Shown piece after piece: positions 46,736 to 58,609 of a DNA stretch of 64,000 nucleotides (the stretch's first letter is position 1; each line of letters starts with the position of its first letter). Both the position numbers and the translations under genes were made by a program. The stretch is from contig CM034401.1 of NCBI GenBank assembly GCA_019925095.2, positions 15,102,338 to 15,166,337 on the forward strand, written 5' to 3'. Source of the DNA: Dendrolimus kikuchii. Its lineage: Eukaryota > Arthropoda > Insecta > Lepidoptera > Lasiocampidae. Below the pieces are notes generated by a model, which searched no databases, was not told the origin of the DNA, and saw only the letters and a program-made list of their open reading frames with translations.

Positions 46736-46862
46736 CGCCAAATCTTAAAAAATATTATTTATGTATTTATGTGTCTGAAAGATAACATTGTGTTTAGACA
46801 CGCACTTGACCGTTTTTTTTTTATTTTTCGTAATAGTATAGAAATATTGATCAAATACATAT

Positions 46863-47326
46863 TGTTACGACCGAGATGCCGACACAGACAAATTCACACC
46901 TGCAGTCCTGTAGAAACACATTTTATTACATTTTCGTCATTTGGACTTCTTTTGTTTACTTTGTGTTTAAATTTGTGATTAGAAAAACAGCCCATTGAGT
47001 ATTGTAATCTTTTATGGCAGTCATTAGCCAGGTGTGATTCTAGGAAATTCGGTCACGCGGCCAAGCAGACATATTGCATCCGTGCAGTATAAAGCAATGC
47101 CTTGATGGACGTGGCAGTTGAGCGATAACCATAAGCGGAGCAAGACTTGTGTACATTCGGTAATCTATTTAGTGAAGGACTTTGCGCTGGTTGTTGAATT
47201 GTGAATTACGTTTGGACTGGTTGCGTTCAGGTATATTTGTACCTGTGTTATACGTGTTTGTATATTTCTAATAAACTCTACAATAATTCCAACGGCATTT
47301 TAATTCGAGTCCTGTAACTCGTAACA
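46863..47326 (+). mobile_element. Solo LTR with 4-bp target duplication
   Basis: A 464-base element runs from TGTTACGACC to ACTCGTAACA with ATAT duplicated at 46859-46862 and 47327-47330. On this strand it contains GCAGTATAAAGC (TATA-like) and TAATAAAC (poly(A)-like), fixing the sense direction. A 4-bp duplication of alternating pyrimidine/purine fits Ty3/gypsy-like integrases; this is an inference. Confidence 0.8.
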
Positions 47327-47531
47327 ATATAAATCGTTCCACCAGAGAGGTTCCGTGGTATGTGCTGACTCTGGGTTATTTATAGAGAGTTACCAGAATG
47401 TGTAACTGGAGCGAGGCTGAAAGAATTTCACACTCGGCAATAAAGCTTTACGATGATTTGAATTTTAACAGGTTGTATCGCCGTAACCATAATAGTGGAA
47501 ACATATAACATTTAGGGTTCATTTCATTTAA

Positions 47532-47532
<1 letters not shown>

Positions 47533-47580
<48 letters not shown>

Positions 47581-47957
47581 CAATCGCTGTTCGTTAATCT
47601 GGCTAAAACTCGAGAACGGCTGGATTGATCTGGCTAATTTTGGTTTTGAATTATTTGTGGAAGTCCAGGGAAGGTTTAAAAGGTGAGCAAATATGAAAAA
47701 AATGCTTGGAATGTAGTAAAAACAACAATTTCGCTTTCCCTTAGAAACTATTGGTACCTGTCAAACATTTGATGTTCTTCGTTTAATAATCAATTAAATT
47801 TAAAAGTCGTTCAGAAATCAAATTAAATTTAAAAGTGAAGTTTGTTTTCATTTTTTGGTTTTGAATGTCAAACTTTTGATGTTCGTCCCGTCGTTCAGAA
47901 ATCAACGTTTTTTATTTATTGATTCTAAGACGGTACGAAGTTTGCCGGGTCAGCTAG
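47533..47957 (+). mobile_element. Helitron-like non-autonomous repeat containing an (AT)n run
   Basis: Contains CGCTGTTCGTTAATCTGGCT and AAACTCGAGAACGGCTGGAT near its start and ends GCCGGGTCAGCTAG, followed by T. From memory this is a common lepidopteran repeat with a Helitron-type CTAG end. The (AT)n tract at 47534-47577 forms its start. Confidence 0.55.
47534..47577. repeat. (AT)n microsatellite
   Basis: About 22 AT units at the start of the Helitron-like repeat 47533-47957. Confidence 0.95.
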
Positions 47958-48734
47958 TATCAGTTAAAATTTGATAAAAGCTCCATACAAATAATGCCAA
48001 TTTTCTACTGATTCTAAGACAAGTGAATGAAGTAATGTATTGAAATTAGGAAAAAAATAAAGAGCCGCGATAGATAATAGCTAGAGATTGAATTTTTGAA
48101 GTAAACTTCTTTAGAATCGTTGTGATTTGAAACTCGATGAAACGAAAAACTACATATAGATAAACACATACATCTATAGGACTGAGCCTCCGAGTTTAAA
48201 CACTACGTTCGTACAGATAGAGTTGGAAATGTTTTGAAGTTATTCGTTAATACTTCAAATTTCGTGTTTTAAAACTTAAATATATTATAAGGATATATAT
48301 GAAATGTGACGCCACGAAATGTAGAATCCCTCTCACCCATTGTCACACTTTGTTTCACTTCTACTGCGTGTGAACTGCACACATATATATATATTTTTCA
48401 GTGTACATAGTCGCCTGAGGTATCATCAGTCAGGTACTATCAATAACAATGGTTTTGAACAATATTCGTTGGTTAGTTTTTGAGATTAGAGTATTTTCGA
48501 TGAAACGCTTTGTTCTGGTTCCGTAGTGAAATAACGGAAACTGCTGACGTTTGTCAATTATTGAACCTTCGTTTTGTGCGAATTGGAAATTACCCAATTT
48601 TTTATTGTAGTTGGTATGTAGACCAGGTTCTAAATTAAAATAATCAATAGCCGTTTTCATTAAAAAAAAATTATATCATCTAGAAGACTAAACATAAAGT
48701 AAATTATAAATAGTACAAATAATACAATAAAATA

Positions 48735-48900
48735 GTGGCTGGCTGCATTGCCGCGCTGTATGGCGATGTTTACTCGCTGGGCGAAATATGAGCCAGCCTT
48801 CTGATAGCGGGTGTCATCAAAGAGTATCTTGCAAATTTCTTTGAAGAAACTGTTTACCGATGGACCCCACGGACCTAATGTTTCTATATCCATGTTTTTA
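48735..48900 (-). mobile_element. Retroelement ORF C-terminal fragment (AIQRGNAAS motif)
   Basis: The minus strand reads LGPWGPSVNSFFKEICKILF then KAGSYFAQRVNIAIQRGNAA. I remember this AIQRGNAAS ending from transposon-encoded proteins common in insect genomes but cannot name the superfamily. The frame then runs into AT-rich sequence matching 20050-20092. A homologous copy is at 20538-20687. Confidence 0.45.
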
Positions 48901-48902
48901 TA

Positions 48903-49070
48903 TCTTGTTATATATAAAAATCAATTGCTGTCCGTTTGTCTCGCTAAAACTCGAAAACAATTTGACCGATTTCCATAAAATTTTGTGTGTGTAAACACAA
49001 TTGGACCCGGTAGGTGGCTCTGCAATCAGGTTCTACATTTTTATTTTTTCAGGACAGGACAACGTCAGCG
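48903..49070 (+). mobile_element. Helitron-like repeat, 5' part
   Basis: TTATATATAAAAATCAATTG followed by GCTGTCCGTTTGTCTCGCTA matches the start of the repeat at 47533. The 3' end is not recognisable. Confidence 0.4.
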
Positions 49071-50139
49071 ACGCCCATAAATTTCATTCATATATCATCA
49101 CATTATTACTACAATAAATACTAAAGCATCATAACTAGGGACTGGTCATTGGGGCATATATCTCGACAGAAAGCAATCGCAGATATTGTCTGCAAATGTA
49201 ACGTTGAAATTCTGTTTCAACACTTTCTTCACTAAATTTACCCATAACAGAGTTTGGTGCGCAATAATCGCAAGTATACATGGTCTGTATGAACTGCTAG
49301 GTGTGCCTGTTGGATTAGACTACAATTTACTGCCGTTTACAAAAGCGTTCTGTGTTTTAATTCATGACTGATAATGAGAGTTTCAGTTCTGACTGAATAA
49401 ACTAACTGTTAAATTTACCACGCTTCTGCATAAACAGTCTGTTGAGTTTAGCTTCTTTAAAAAAATATAAGTTTTGAATATTTTGTTACTATGCAACATA
49501 TATTTCAATATCTCCATTCTTATTTAAATCTAAGAGTATATCAGTCAAAAAGCAATAAACTATGCAACGTAATATTGGAAAGTATTATTAAACTACGCAA
49601 ACCGTTATCGTCATATCTTGCCTGATAATATTTTAATGCAATTATGTTTTATCGATTGTCATTGCATTAAGTGATATTGCAGCCAGCAGGAAAATGCATA
49701 TTTCTGCATTGAAAAACCTTCAGTATATTATGTTGTCCTTGTACACCGAGTTCCTGGTAAGACGAGAGGACGCAGCATCTTGAAATGCAGTTTTATACGA
49801 TTAGAAGATCATCAATTCATTCTACAAAAAGATGCGACTATGCATTATGTTAGTTTATTATATCTTACGACATGTTATAACTCAATGATCTTACAGCTAT
49901 GTTATTTTGGTTTTTGTTAAATGCTTAAAGTTTTCCTCTTGCGACAAAAAATTCTTAATCTAAAGTCTTTAAGTTAATGAACATTTCGTGTCTATTTTTT
50001 GAAGATGTTTGTTTGTTCGTCAAGACACAATTTTCTATGCTTATTTATTCTGAAATTATTCTTTACAGTGCCTTATTTGAATGATTGGTAGAATTTTGAT
50101 TAAAATGCATATGTTTAGATGCAAAACCATTGATTGAAA

Positions 50140-50400
50140 TAAAGAGTTGCGAGTAAAGATTGAACGCATGAAGGTCGATTCGGTGAATGACCGTAAGATG
50201 CGCGTTGACCTAGCGAAGGGTGCTTCAAAGGGGATAGGGCCCCTTTGGTGTTGCTCACAAAAGGAACGATCACCAGAGTGGCATGAATGCAAGGAGGTTA
50301 AGCTGCGTGTATGCACTTTGCACCGAATGCGATTGACGTCACGCAGTCGAGTTGCATTGTTCGCCATTGCACTTTTCGATTTTTCAACGCTGATAATAAA
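50140..50400. other. GC-richer island, function unknown
   Basis: About 260 bases stand out in composition from AT-rich flanks. They contain GATTGACGTCACGCAGTCG (a TGACGTCA site) and GGATAGGGCCCCTTTGG. Both strands are open for >110 codons here with no recognised motif. It could be a promoter/first exon or an unrecognised repeat. Confidence 0.3.
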
Positions 50401-51170
50401 TATTATATATAATAAATTAGTTAGAGTGCCGTTATGTTCTATCGCATTTAGATGTATCATCCCTAACAAATATTATATTATAGCAACATATTAACTAAAT
50501 ACTGAACTATGTAGAACAGATGTTGCGTAACTAATGCTTAATGGCAACAATCAAATGTAATGATCGGTGCACGCAATAATCTGAACGTAATTATGTTTCA
50601 TTTTTGTCATACATTCGTAACCGATACAAAATTTCATATTAATTATGACTATCATGATGCTGCTTTTTATCCTAATACATAATAAATAAAATAAATTTAG
50701 TGATTTAAGTAGATATAAAAAACCAAGAAAATTGTATCCGTGTATAAGGTAAATTATATATGTATACCATGTAAAATTTCTTTGGAAATCTTGTATCTCC
50801 ATGTCACCTGCAAATAATGATTTTGACTTTAACTTTATACTTTCTTTTGTAGTACCACTTAGAAGAAAAACAGAAATGACGAGAAACTACTAAGGTAACA
50901 AATATATTTCTATGACATAAGTAGATCGTAGAAAAATCTTATAATAAATAAATAGTATACTACTTTTAGCACCTCTATATGCATATTTTTACAAATATGA
51001 AAGAAACTGATTGCTGGTATGTTTGTTTACTCCTTCTTCACTGTCCGGGGTCTAAATTCATTATCGATTTGGTGGGGTCCATATTGGGGAATCTATTCCC
51101 GAAAAGTTTTTGTTTGGGGTCCTAAAATGTTAAGGTTGTTTTATAAAAAAATGTGTCTGGGATATAAATC

Positions 51171-51450
51171 TTATCCGTGCAGGAACGGAGAAAGAATACA
51201 ATTTGCTGTGGCCGGGCGGCCTGTCGTAAGAGGCGACTTAACAACCCACAGCCAGGTGGTAGGGCATTTGCCCGACTGGATGGCTACCACCCCTGGTTTA
51301 AAGTATGTCGCCATAACAACCTTGAGTTGTGTTCCGGCATTAGTGACCAGGTTCCAGTCTCCCTTAAGAGAGCAGCAGCGCATTTGTAGCACCGCTTTCC
51401 ATCAAGTGGGCCGTCTGCCTGTCTGCTGATCTCCTGCAATAAAAAAAAAT
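51171..51450 (+). mobile_element. Retroposon family A
   Basis: Starts TTATCCGTGCAGGAACGGAG and ends CTGATCTCCTGCAATAAAAA. It lacks the CACCTTTGGTGTTACAAATG block near its 3' end. Confidence 0.75.
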
Positions 51451-51467
51451 ATATAAATATTTTTTTA

Positions 51468-51625
51468 ACAAAAATAAATATTTAACCGCCTTCATTCTAT
51501 AATATCTTGAAGTCGGTGCCAATTAAAACATAAAAAAACAGCAACAAATAGTAATTTTTATGTTTTTCTTGACATCGACTTCAAGATGTTGTAGAATGAA
51601 GGCGGTTAAATATTTATTGTTTGCT
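51468..51625. repeat. Hairpin-forming inverted repeat (GAAGTCGGT family)
   Basis: AATATTTAACCGCCTTCATT and ATCTTGAAGTCGGT at left are inverted at right as ATCGACTTCAAGATG and GAATGAAGGCGGTTAAATAT, with an ~50-base loop. It directly follows the retroposon at 51171-51450. Confidence 0.6.
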
Positions 51626-51799
51626 TTTTAGTTTGAAGTCGGTTTTGTTTTGTTACAAAAACAAATATTTTTTACTTTTTAGTTGCGCAAATACTTGAAT
51701 AGCTTTAGTAATAATATATTAAGTGCTTGTAGAAATTATGAGTGTAGTATTGCCATGCGTATACAAGGTTGCTATCTCACTCTTCGGTGTAGACGCTCG

Positions 51800-52290
51800 T
51801 CAACAAGGGTTGATCTAGATTTCACTGGGATCCATTCATCAGACCCTGACTTGCTGACAATGGGGCCACCTCGGAGGTATAGACAATCGAATTAGAAAAT
51901 TAGAAATCCGCCCACAATTGACGGAGAAATCGCATAACATGTATACAAACAAATTAAGCGCCTGTAGAAAATGTAATTCTGGCACGCGTATAAAAGCTTT
52001 TTTTTAAGAATTTAGGCACACGGTGTTCTTTAATAACGGGGGTTATTCTCGATTTCCCGGGAATCCACTCATTAGGTCCTGACTTAGTGACCATAGGACT
52101 CACCTCGGGAGTATACACAATAAGTAGAGAAAAAAATTGTGAATCGGTTTACAACAGACAGAGATATTGTGTTACCAAGAAGTCGGTTAACAATTTTCGT
52201 GGGTTTCTCTAATTCCTTGGAATCTACTCATCAGATCCTGACATGGTGACAATAGGATCAAGTCATGAGTATACCTTTTTGATTAACAAA
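51800..52290. repeat. Three diverged copies of a ~70-base repeat
   Basis: A unit containing GGGAATCCACTCAT...CCTGACTT...TGACAATxGGxCTC...GAGTATAC recurs at ~51815-51890, ~52045-52120 and ~52200-52275, interspersed with GAAGTCGGTT motifs. It is probably part of the same AT-rich repeat complex as 51468-51625. Confidence 0.45.
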
Positions 52291-52494
52291 ATAATTGAAA
52301 ATCGGTTCGAAGGACAATTGACGGAGAAATCGAGTAACGAACATATAAAGAAACAACATATAGACGATTTGAGAACCTCCTCCTTTTTGAAGTCGATTAA
52401 AAATCGAGCTAAGCAACTAAATGTATCTAATAATGACGTCGGTCTGGATCTCGTGTTACTCCTGGAATAATGAATCCATCAAACTGAGAAAAAA

Positions 52495-52625
52495 TCTAAA
52501 ACTCAATCAGATCGCCGTTCGCAGATCGCTGGTCCACCGGTCTGGAGGGCGCCCTACACTACGTCTGCCAAGACGCGGTCATCATTCCAGGACATTTTGG
52601 ATATATTGTTCAATTTTTAGAAGGC
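52495..52625 (-). mobile_element. RTE-like LINE fragment, same family as 52815-53075
   Basis: The minus strand reads NVLE, two stops, then PRLGRRSVGRPPDRWTSDLR, the core of the same C-terminal motif. It lies ~200 bases from the larger copy in the same orientation. Confidence 0.55.
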
Positions 52626-52814
52626 TTACTGTGTAAACATATTAGTTAGTAAAGAAGAAAGTACTACAGCAAATGGGCTGAATATGGGTAATATTTATCC
52701 CTGAAAATTAAAGCCAGCGAAGTCATGTATAATTTCTTGATATGGTTGAGATTTCATTATCTTGATTACAGCTCGCTAGGCCGGCTCGATTAATGTGATA
52801 CAACTTTCTCACAG

Positions 52815-53075
52815 TATCTTCTTCAGCCAATCCCTGTCCACTGCTAGACATAGGCCTTTCCAAGTACGCGCCACATATACGGGTCTCCCGTCTTCCTCAT
52901 CCAGCCCCTGCCGGCAATCTTGCGCAGGTCGTTAGTCAACCGGGCTGGCGAGCGTCCTACGCTACGTTTGCCGAGACATGGTCTCCCCTCCAGGACTCGT
53001 TTGCTCCATCGGCCGTCGGTCCTGCGACGGAAGTGACCGGCTCACTGACATTTCAACTTGCTAATTTTGCGAGCC
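52815..53075 (-). mobile_element. RTE-like LINE C-terminal fragment
   Basis: The minus strand reads AGHFRRRTDGRWSKRVLEGR, then GKRSVGRSPARLTNDLRKIA and, after one stop, QWTGIG. This matches the remembered RTE tail WAGHIARRTDGRWG...GRPPTRWTDDL...QQWTSIG. One in-frame stop. Confidence 0.65.
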
Positions 53076-53109
53076 ATGTATCTCACAGTATATTGGTGTC
53101 AAAGGGTTA

Positions 53110-53362
53110 ATCTTGAGTTAATAGTGTTTAGTACAATGAGTGAGAGTTCTGATGGCTCACCCCCGCACCCTGATACCTACCCTTTCCGTCCTATTTCAAC
53201 GCCAATCCCATCTTCTATATGCCATTTTGTCTATCTCATTTTAAAGGCAGGCAACGCATTGGCGTCACTCCTGGTGTTCCAGACGTATATAGGTGACGGT
53301 AACACTTTCGTCAGATGGGCTGTCGGTATTTGCCCGCGGAAGGCAATAAAAAAAGATGCCCC
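53110..53362 (+). mobile_element. Short retroposon with LINE-like tail
   Basis: TTTTAAAGGCAGGCAACGCA, CTCCTGGTGTTCCAGACGTA and GTGACGGTAACACTTTCGTC lead to an AGGCAATAAAAAAA end. This is the common lepidopteran arrangement. Confidence 0.55.
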
Positions 53363-53699
53363 AATATTTTAAAAATAATGAATAGACGGAATATGTAAAG
53401 AACTTAATATTATATGAAGATATGTATGACTGATGACGTACGTATGCCACGAAGAAAAAGCGTAGGAAGAAAAGTGGCTGTTCCTTCCACATTTGTTCTG
53501 ACCAAAAAAGACATGTCGCATGAATAACAGTTCAATCTTAGTTAATATACTTTTTCTTTTTAAATAAGACTACGATTTTTGTATCTTGCCAGTGTCAAGT
53601 ATCCAAGAATATTTAAGTTTAAGAATAACATTGAAACAAAGCTTCAACTAAATTGTAGGTTTAGAACTGACGCGAAACAAGAGAATTCTTATGGCATCT

Positions 53700-53900
53700 G
53701 TATAGTCCTTGTGTAGACGACAGCGCCACGTCTCACGTCACCACCGCGCTGCTGTTTTATGAATGTCTATGTATATGCGAATGTTGTGTCCCCTACTCGA
53801 TCTGCCGCCGAAAGAGCGGCGGCGGCGCCCAAGCGCCGAGTCTACTCAATGTACCTAGTGTATTATCTATACTACTCAGTATGGCATGGCGGCGTCCTGT
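53700..53900. other. GC-rich island, function unknown
   Basis: Contains TCTGCCGCCGAAAGAGCGGC and GGCGGCGCCCAAGCGCCG, forming a short stem, within AT-rich sequence. No ORF or family recognised; a promoter or a repeat end is possible. Confidence 0.25.
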
Positions 53901-54414
53901 ACACAGGCACTTAAGTTATTCCTCGTTGAAAATAACATTATTTGTGAACTTTTAACCAATATTATATATATACATTATTCGAAAATAAAAATGTATGGCA
54001 ACAAGTCCTTTGTTGTCTCTTCAAGTCTCTGACAAAAATTCATATTGATTAAAATTATTAAACTTAACTTCGTTTTGTATTATAATGACTTATTTGACCT
54101 ATCAACCCACAGTCGTGTGTTCATAGCGTGGATATTCAAAACGATTACGATGTTTTGTCAGAAATTCAAAATAGGTCGTACTTCGCGGCGGTTCAAGGTA
54201 GCGTGTGGCTACAGGAATAGCGTATGAATAATCGGGACCAAAATAACATCGTCCTACAACAGATGTCGTGGTACTTGCGTTCATCTATCGACACCTACTG
54301 TCAATGGATAGATTTCTTTCACCTCTATATACTGAATGGACGTCTATTTCATCATCAGTTTAGAGTTGATAATGAGGGCAATATAGATTTCGTAAAATAT
54401 ATTATATTACTATA

Positions 54415-54830
54415 ATATGCCCGCGACTTCGTCCATGCTTGCCTTGAAATTCGCGCGGGATATCCGGGATAAAACATATCACACCTTTTATAACATAAAA
54501 TTTGCTACCGATCAATGAAAAAACCACATTGGAATTCGATTTACTTTAAATCTGGCCATTTTAAATCATTCTTATAAAAATTCCCACGGGATTCCGCGAT
54601 ATAAAGTAGCGCAGATTTGAAGTCAAAGAATTTGCTGCCTATCAGCGACAACCGCATCGAAATCTACCTAGTAGTTTTTAGGTGAATCCCGAACAAACAG
54701 ACAAGAAACCTAAAAAAATTGCGTCGTTTTCTTATCATTATAATCTATTATTGTTTTTTTAAATAGCTTCAATGTACAGACACGGCATGTTTAGAATTTT
54801 ATAGATATCTCACTAGCTTTTGCTCGCGTT
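54415..54830 (-). mobile_element. Interspersed repeat, same family as 60790-61090
   Basis: The inverse of the same blocks (TAGGTGAATCCCGAACAAAC, ATTCCCACGGGATTCCGCGA). TTCAATGTACAGACACGGCA at 54770 is inverted near 60720, so the two copies share flanks as well. Confidence 0.45.
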
Positions 54831-55338
54831 AGTATAAATTTTGTCAAAAAATGCAGGTATTTTCTATTTCTCGGGAACAGTATATTTTTTCTGAATAAAG
54901 ATGAATACCCGTAATGCCATTTAGCGAAGGTGGTGGAAATAATAAACAGTCCTTCAACACTATAAGTAGAATACTGAGCCTAGGTCACCGTCTTCTACGG
55001 GTCAGATGCCCAGAAGGCTGGCTACTTTCCTTCTGGATTGTTATACTGGTCCGTTGTCCGATGTAGGCATCAGCTCTCTTATCACCTAGGGACTCAATGA
55101 GTCGTTTTGATAAATCTTGGTACAACACCCCAACAGATTAATTAATTGATAGGTATGGATAATACTGCGTCAGTCAATAAGGAACCTTTTGTGTACGAGG
55201 AACCTGTAAGCCAAATGACGAAAACAGGGGTTGTTTGTCACATCTACGGATCTCTTCTACACTACACTACTAGGAGCGTATAATAATTAAGTTTAGTATC
55301 TACTTTTCTTAAGACACATGAAAATTCTCTACAATCAT

Positions 55339-55659
55339 AGTGCAGGAACGGAGAAAGAATACAAATTCCTGCGGCCGGGCGGCCTGTCGTAAGAGGCGAC
55401 AAAACAACCCACAGCCAGGTGGTAGGGTATTTGCCCGACTGGATGGCTACCACCCCTGGTCTAGAATATGCCGCCATAACAACCTTGAGATGTGTTCCAG
55501 CATTAGTGACCAGGTTCCAGTTTACTTTAAGAGAGCAACAGCACATACGTAGCACCTTTGGTGTTGCAAATGTCTATAGGCGATGGTAACTGCTATCCAT
55601 CTAGTAGGCCGTCAGCCTGTCTGCTGAACTCCTGAAATAAAAAAATAAAAATAAAAAAT
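55339..55659 (+). mobile_element. Retroposon family A
   Basis: Starts AGTGCAGGAACGGAGAAAGA and ends CTCCTGAAATAAAAAAATAA. The copy is close to 51171-51450 over the first 180 bases. Confidence 0.75.
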
Positions 55660-56929
55660 CATAGTTAATTGACACTTAAATAAACTAAGTACTAATTTTT
55701 GAAACTATAATTATCAATAATAATTTATAATTTATGGTATATTTTACTTTAACAGTTCTAATTTCGCTTAAAGGTGATAGGATAATCTTTGGGATCGCTT
55801 TTATTGAATACCCTGAATGCTGTCTGTCGTGTTTAGTAGCGATCGAAAGAGCGATAGAAATGTCATCTCCGTTAAAGAAAAATTATGATTCCATTTAATA
55901 CACAAAATACTTCTTGAAAAACCTACAAAGATCAACCGGCCCCCTAACCTATCATAGTATCTATATAGCTTACTCTGTTCTTCTCGGCTATTCTTTAATA
56001 TAGTTGCAAATATTTCTTTTCTTTATTTGTAAACGAGAACAACTGCGAATGTTGTGTGTGATCTTCTCTGTCTATGTAATCCAATCCAACCTACGAAAAT
56101 CATTCTTCATACGTAAACCTGGAACAGGTCATTACGATCGCCAAGTACTAGGGCAACATAACAGAAAAGGAGGTATTTTATCAACAAGAGTTCCATCTAT
56201 TGGAAAATGGAAGAACTAAAATTATATCTTTTACAGAGGAAAATAGTGGATAAGAGATGGCAGTTATATAGTAATTTATAATACAAGCTCCACGTGAAGC
56301 TGCTGCTCTTCTTATACATAGAAAACGTTTCAACACAAATCGCGCCTGAGCACAAATGCGTGCATGTCATTCAGAAGAATCTGAAGTGGTCGTCTTTTGT
56401 TAGATTTTGTTTTGTCAGATTCTTTTGTTAATTAAAAACGGAACACTTACGTCATGTCCATTTTTCTGTCTATACAAACATATATATATTTATACCTATA
56501 TGTATAGTAAAGGCTGATTTACATTAATCCAATTGACTTTATTGACTTCAAACGGCAATGGTGCAGGTACCGAGAACTGGCTTTTGTCTTTTACATGAAG
56601 CCAGTATGAAGCAGCCTCCTTCGAATTTGAAATCAGTAACTGGAATGAAATCAGTAAATCAGCTTTAACTTATTTTTATCATAAGCTATAGCTACCATGT
56701 GAGAAGAACAAGGTATGACAACCGTCAGGTAAAAAAGATAACATGTAAGGCACTCTGAATAACAGTTCGTTCTTGATTGTAGTTTGATAAAAACAGTACC
56801 TGCATAACCCTTCACTAACTATGGAATGGCATAAGCTCCTTAGATTTTTAAATTATATATTGTCTTGTTATATATTAAAAAAAATTCAAGATTCCACATT
56901 TTCATCCCAGAGAATAAGATTTTTTTTTA
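55660..56929. other. No gene recognised
   Basis: AT-rich spacer; ORFs are short and without motifs. Confidence 0.35.
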
Positions 56930-57130
56930 TACCCGATGGAAAGCGGTTACCTTCGCTTATGGACATTTGCAACACTAGAGGTGTTACCAATGCGGCGCCG
57001 GTATCTTTGAAATTTTATGACACCTTTTAAAAAAAACCCATATCGTAGTGCTGAGAACTGCTGTGGGAATATTTTAGCTGGGAGCTCGTTCCAAATCCCC
57101 ACGATGCGCAAGAGAATCGTTCAAACAAGA
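56930..57130 (+). mobile_element. LINE-related repeat fragment
   Basis: GATGGAAAGCGGTTACCTTC, GACATTTGCAACACTAGAGG, CCCATATCGTAGTGCTGAG and GGGAGCTCGTTCCAAATC form the same block order as 34770-34985. Confidence 0.5.
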
Positions 57131-58582
57131 CTGCGCGTGTAATAAAAATCCTACATTTACAGGGATGAAGTCACATGCAGCTCCGGACCTTGCGGACATT
57201 GAATTTTTTCGAGGGGGGGCAAATACTGAAACATGCCTCTCCGCTCGCTTATATTTATACCTTAAGCATCATCATCATTTCATCCATCAGACTCCCACTG
57301 AGGGACAAGCATGCGTCTGTGGTTTTTAACTTATGCTTACGCCCCCGCGGAAATTAATTTATCAGTGGTCAAAGTTGCGTTAGTGATGAGCAGTGTATTT
57401 GCCTCCGAAGTTTGAATTTGCCGTCCGGGGCATGGGCCCCGCCTTTGAGGCCCCCCACTTCCTAAAGCTGGCCCTGGTGACGTAGAACGCTTTATTAAAA
57501 GAAACAACAAAGTTTATGTGATATTTTTTATCTAAGAAAATTAATCCTACTTTGTACAAAACACATATTAATAACAAATCACTAAAACAGCTACATTATT
57601 ATATATAATATTGCGAAAGAAAATCATAATCATATATATAGGTATATAATATTGCACATGCTGAACTATTTTTAAATACTAGGTATTTCTTTGGTTACAT
57701 AAACTAATAGTACGTTTGTTGCAATTAATCTACACCGTAGAGAATTTTAAGTTATACAATTATGTCTACTGTACAGTCGAGGTAAGAAAAGGTACACTAG
57801 ATTTCAAAATAATTCATTTAACGTTGCACGAGCACATGTTACTTTTTCAAACGTAAGTGACAGACTGTTTGTTCTGTTAGACATATCTGTGGAACAGTCT
57901 GTACTGTTCCATAAATAATTATATTTAACTGTTTAACAATAAGTTTAAAATGACTAAAATCAACATTGTTTGAATTTCTATCTCGTCTAAGAAGATTGCT
58001 TCGAGTTGTAAAACCTTTTTATTAGTTTTAATATTTACGATAGGAGCAATGATTATATCCTCTTTGTTTCTTATTGTTAATCTCAGTGTCTCATTGTCAC
58101 TCATTATCAACATTACAATTTTTTGCAAAAACGTAACATTTATTAAAATGTTGGCAGTACTGTTTCTTGTACTCGTGCAAGCAAAAGTCGACTTTAATTA
58201 AGGTGACGAACCTTTTTATACAGCGACTGTACTTCCATTGAATCAGTTTTAGCTACAATTAAAGCTTATTGCTTCAGACACGTATTTTGACTATTTACAT
58301 TGTTATTTTATAATAAACTCTTAATTATTATCATATTTTGATACCTAGAAACATTATTATTAATAATTATTTCCGACATTAAAAATATTTATGTAATGTA
58401 TATTGACATAATATATTTATAAAAAAAACCTTAATTCTCATATTACGGTACCTACTATGCAATTTTATTTACATTAAAGTGAGCATTTGAGATAACTATT
58501 AGTTGATGGTAATACTTAAACATGACTATATATATAACATAAATATGAATTGGTAACTGTAAAAGTTTTTTGTAATGTGTAA
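57131..58582. other. No gene recognised
   Basis: A GC-rich repeat-like patch at 57410-57480 (GGCATGGGCCCCGCCTTTGA) sits in AT-rich sequence. The last 500 bases are very AT-rich and lie downstream of the 374-aa ORF. Confidence 0.35.
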
Positions 58583-58609
58583 TTTATTAAAATCGAAAAA
58601 TAACTGCTT

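Noticed and set aside
50056..50494. Overlapping ORFs of 137 (-) and 115 (+) codons
   Set aside because: Opposite strands open over the same GC-richer island with no domain; the composition explains them.
51171..51392. Recurrent minus-strand peptide (KGDWNLVTNAGTQLKVVMA) also at 55262-55555, 63060-63317 and 28189-28413
   Set aside because: It is the antisense shadow of retroposon family A; frame and ends differ between copies and the copies carry indels.
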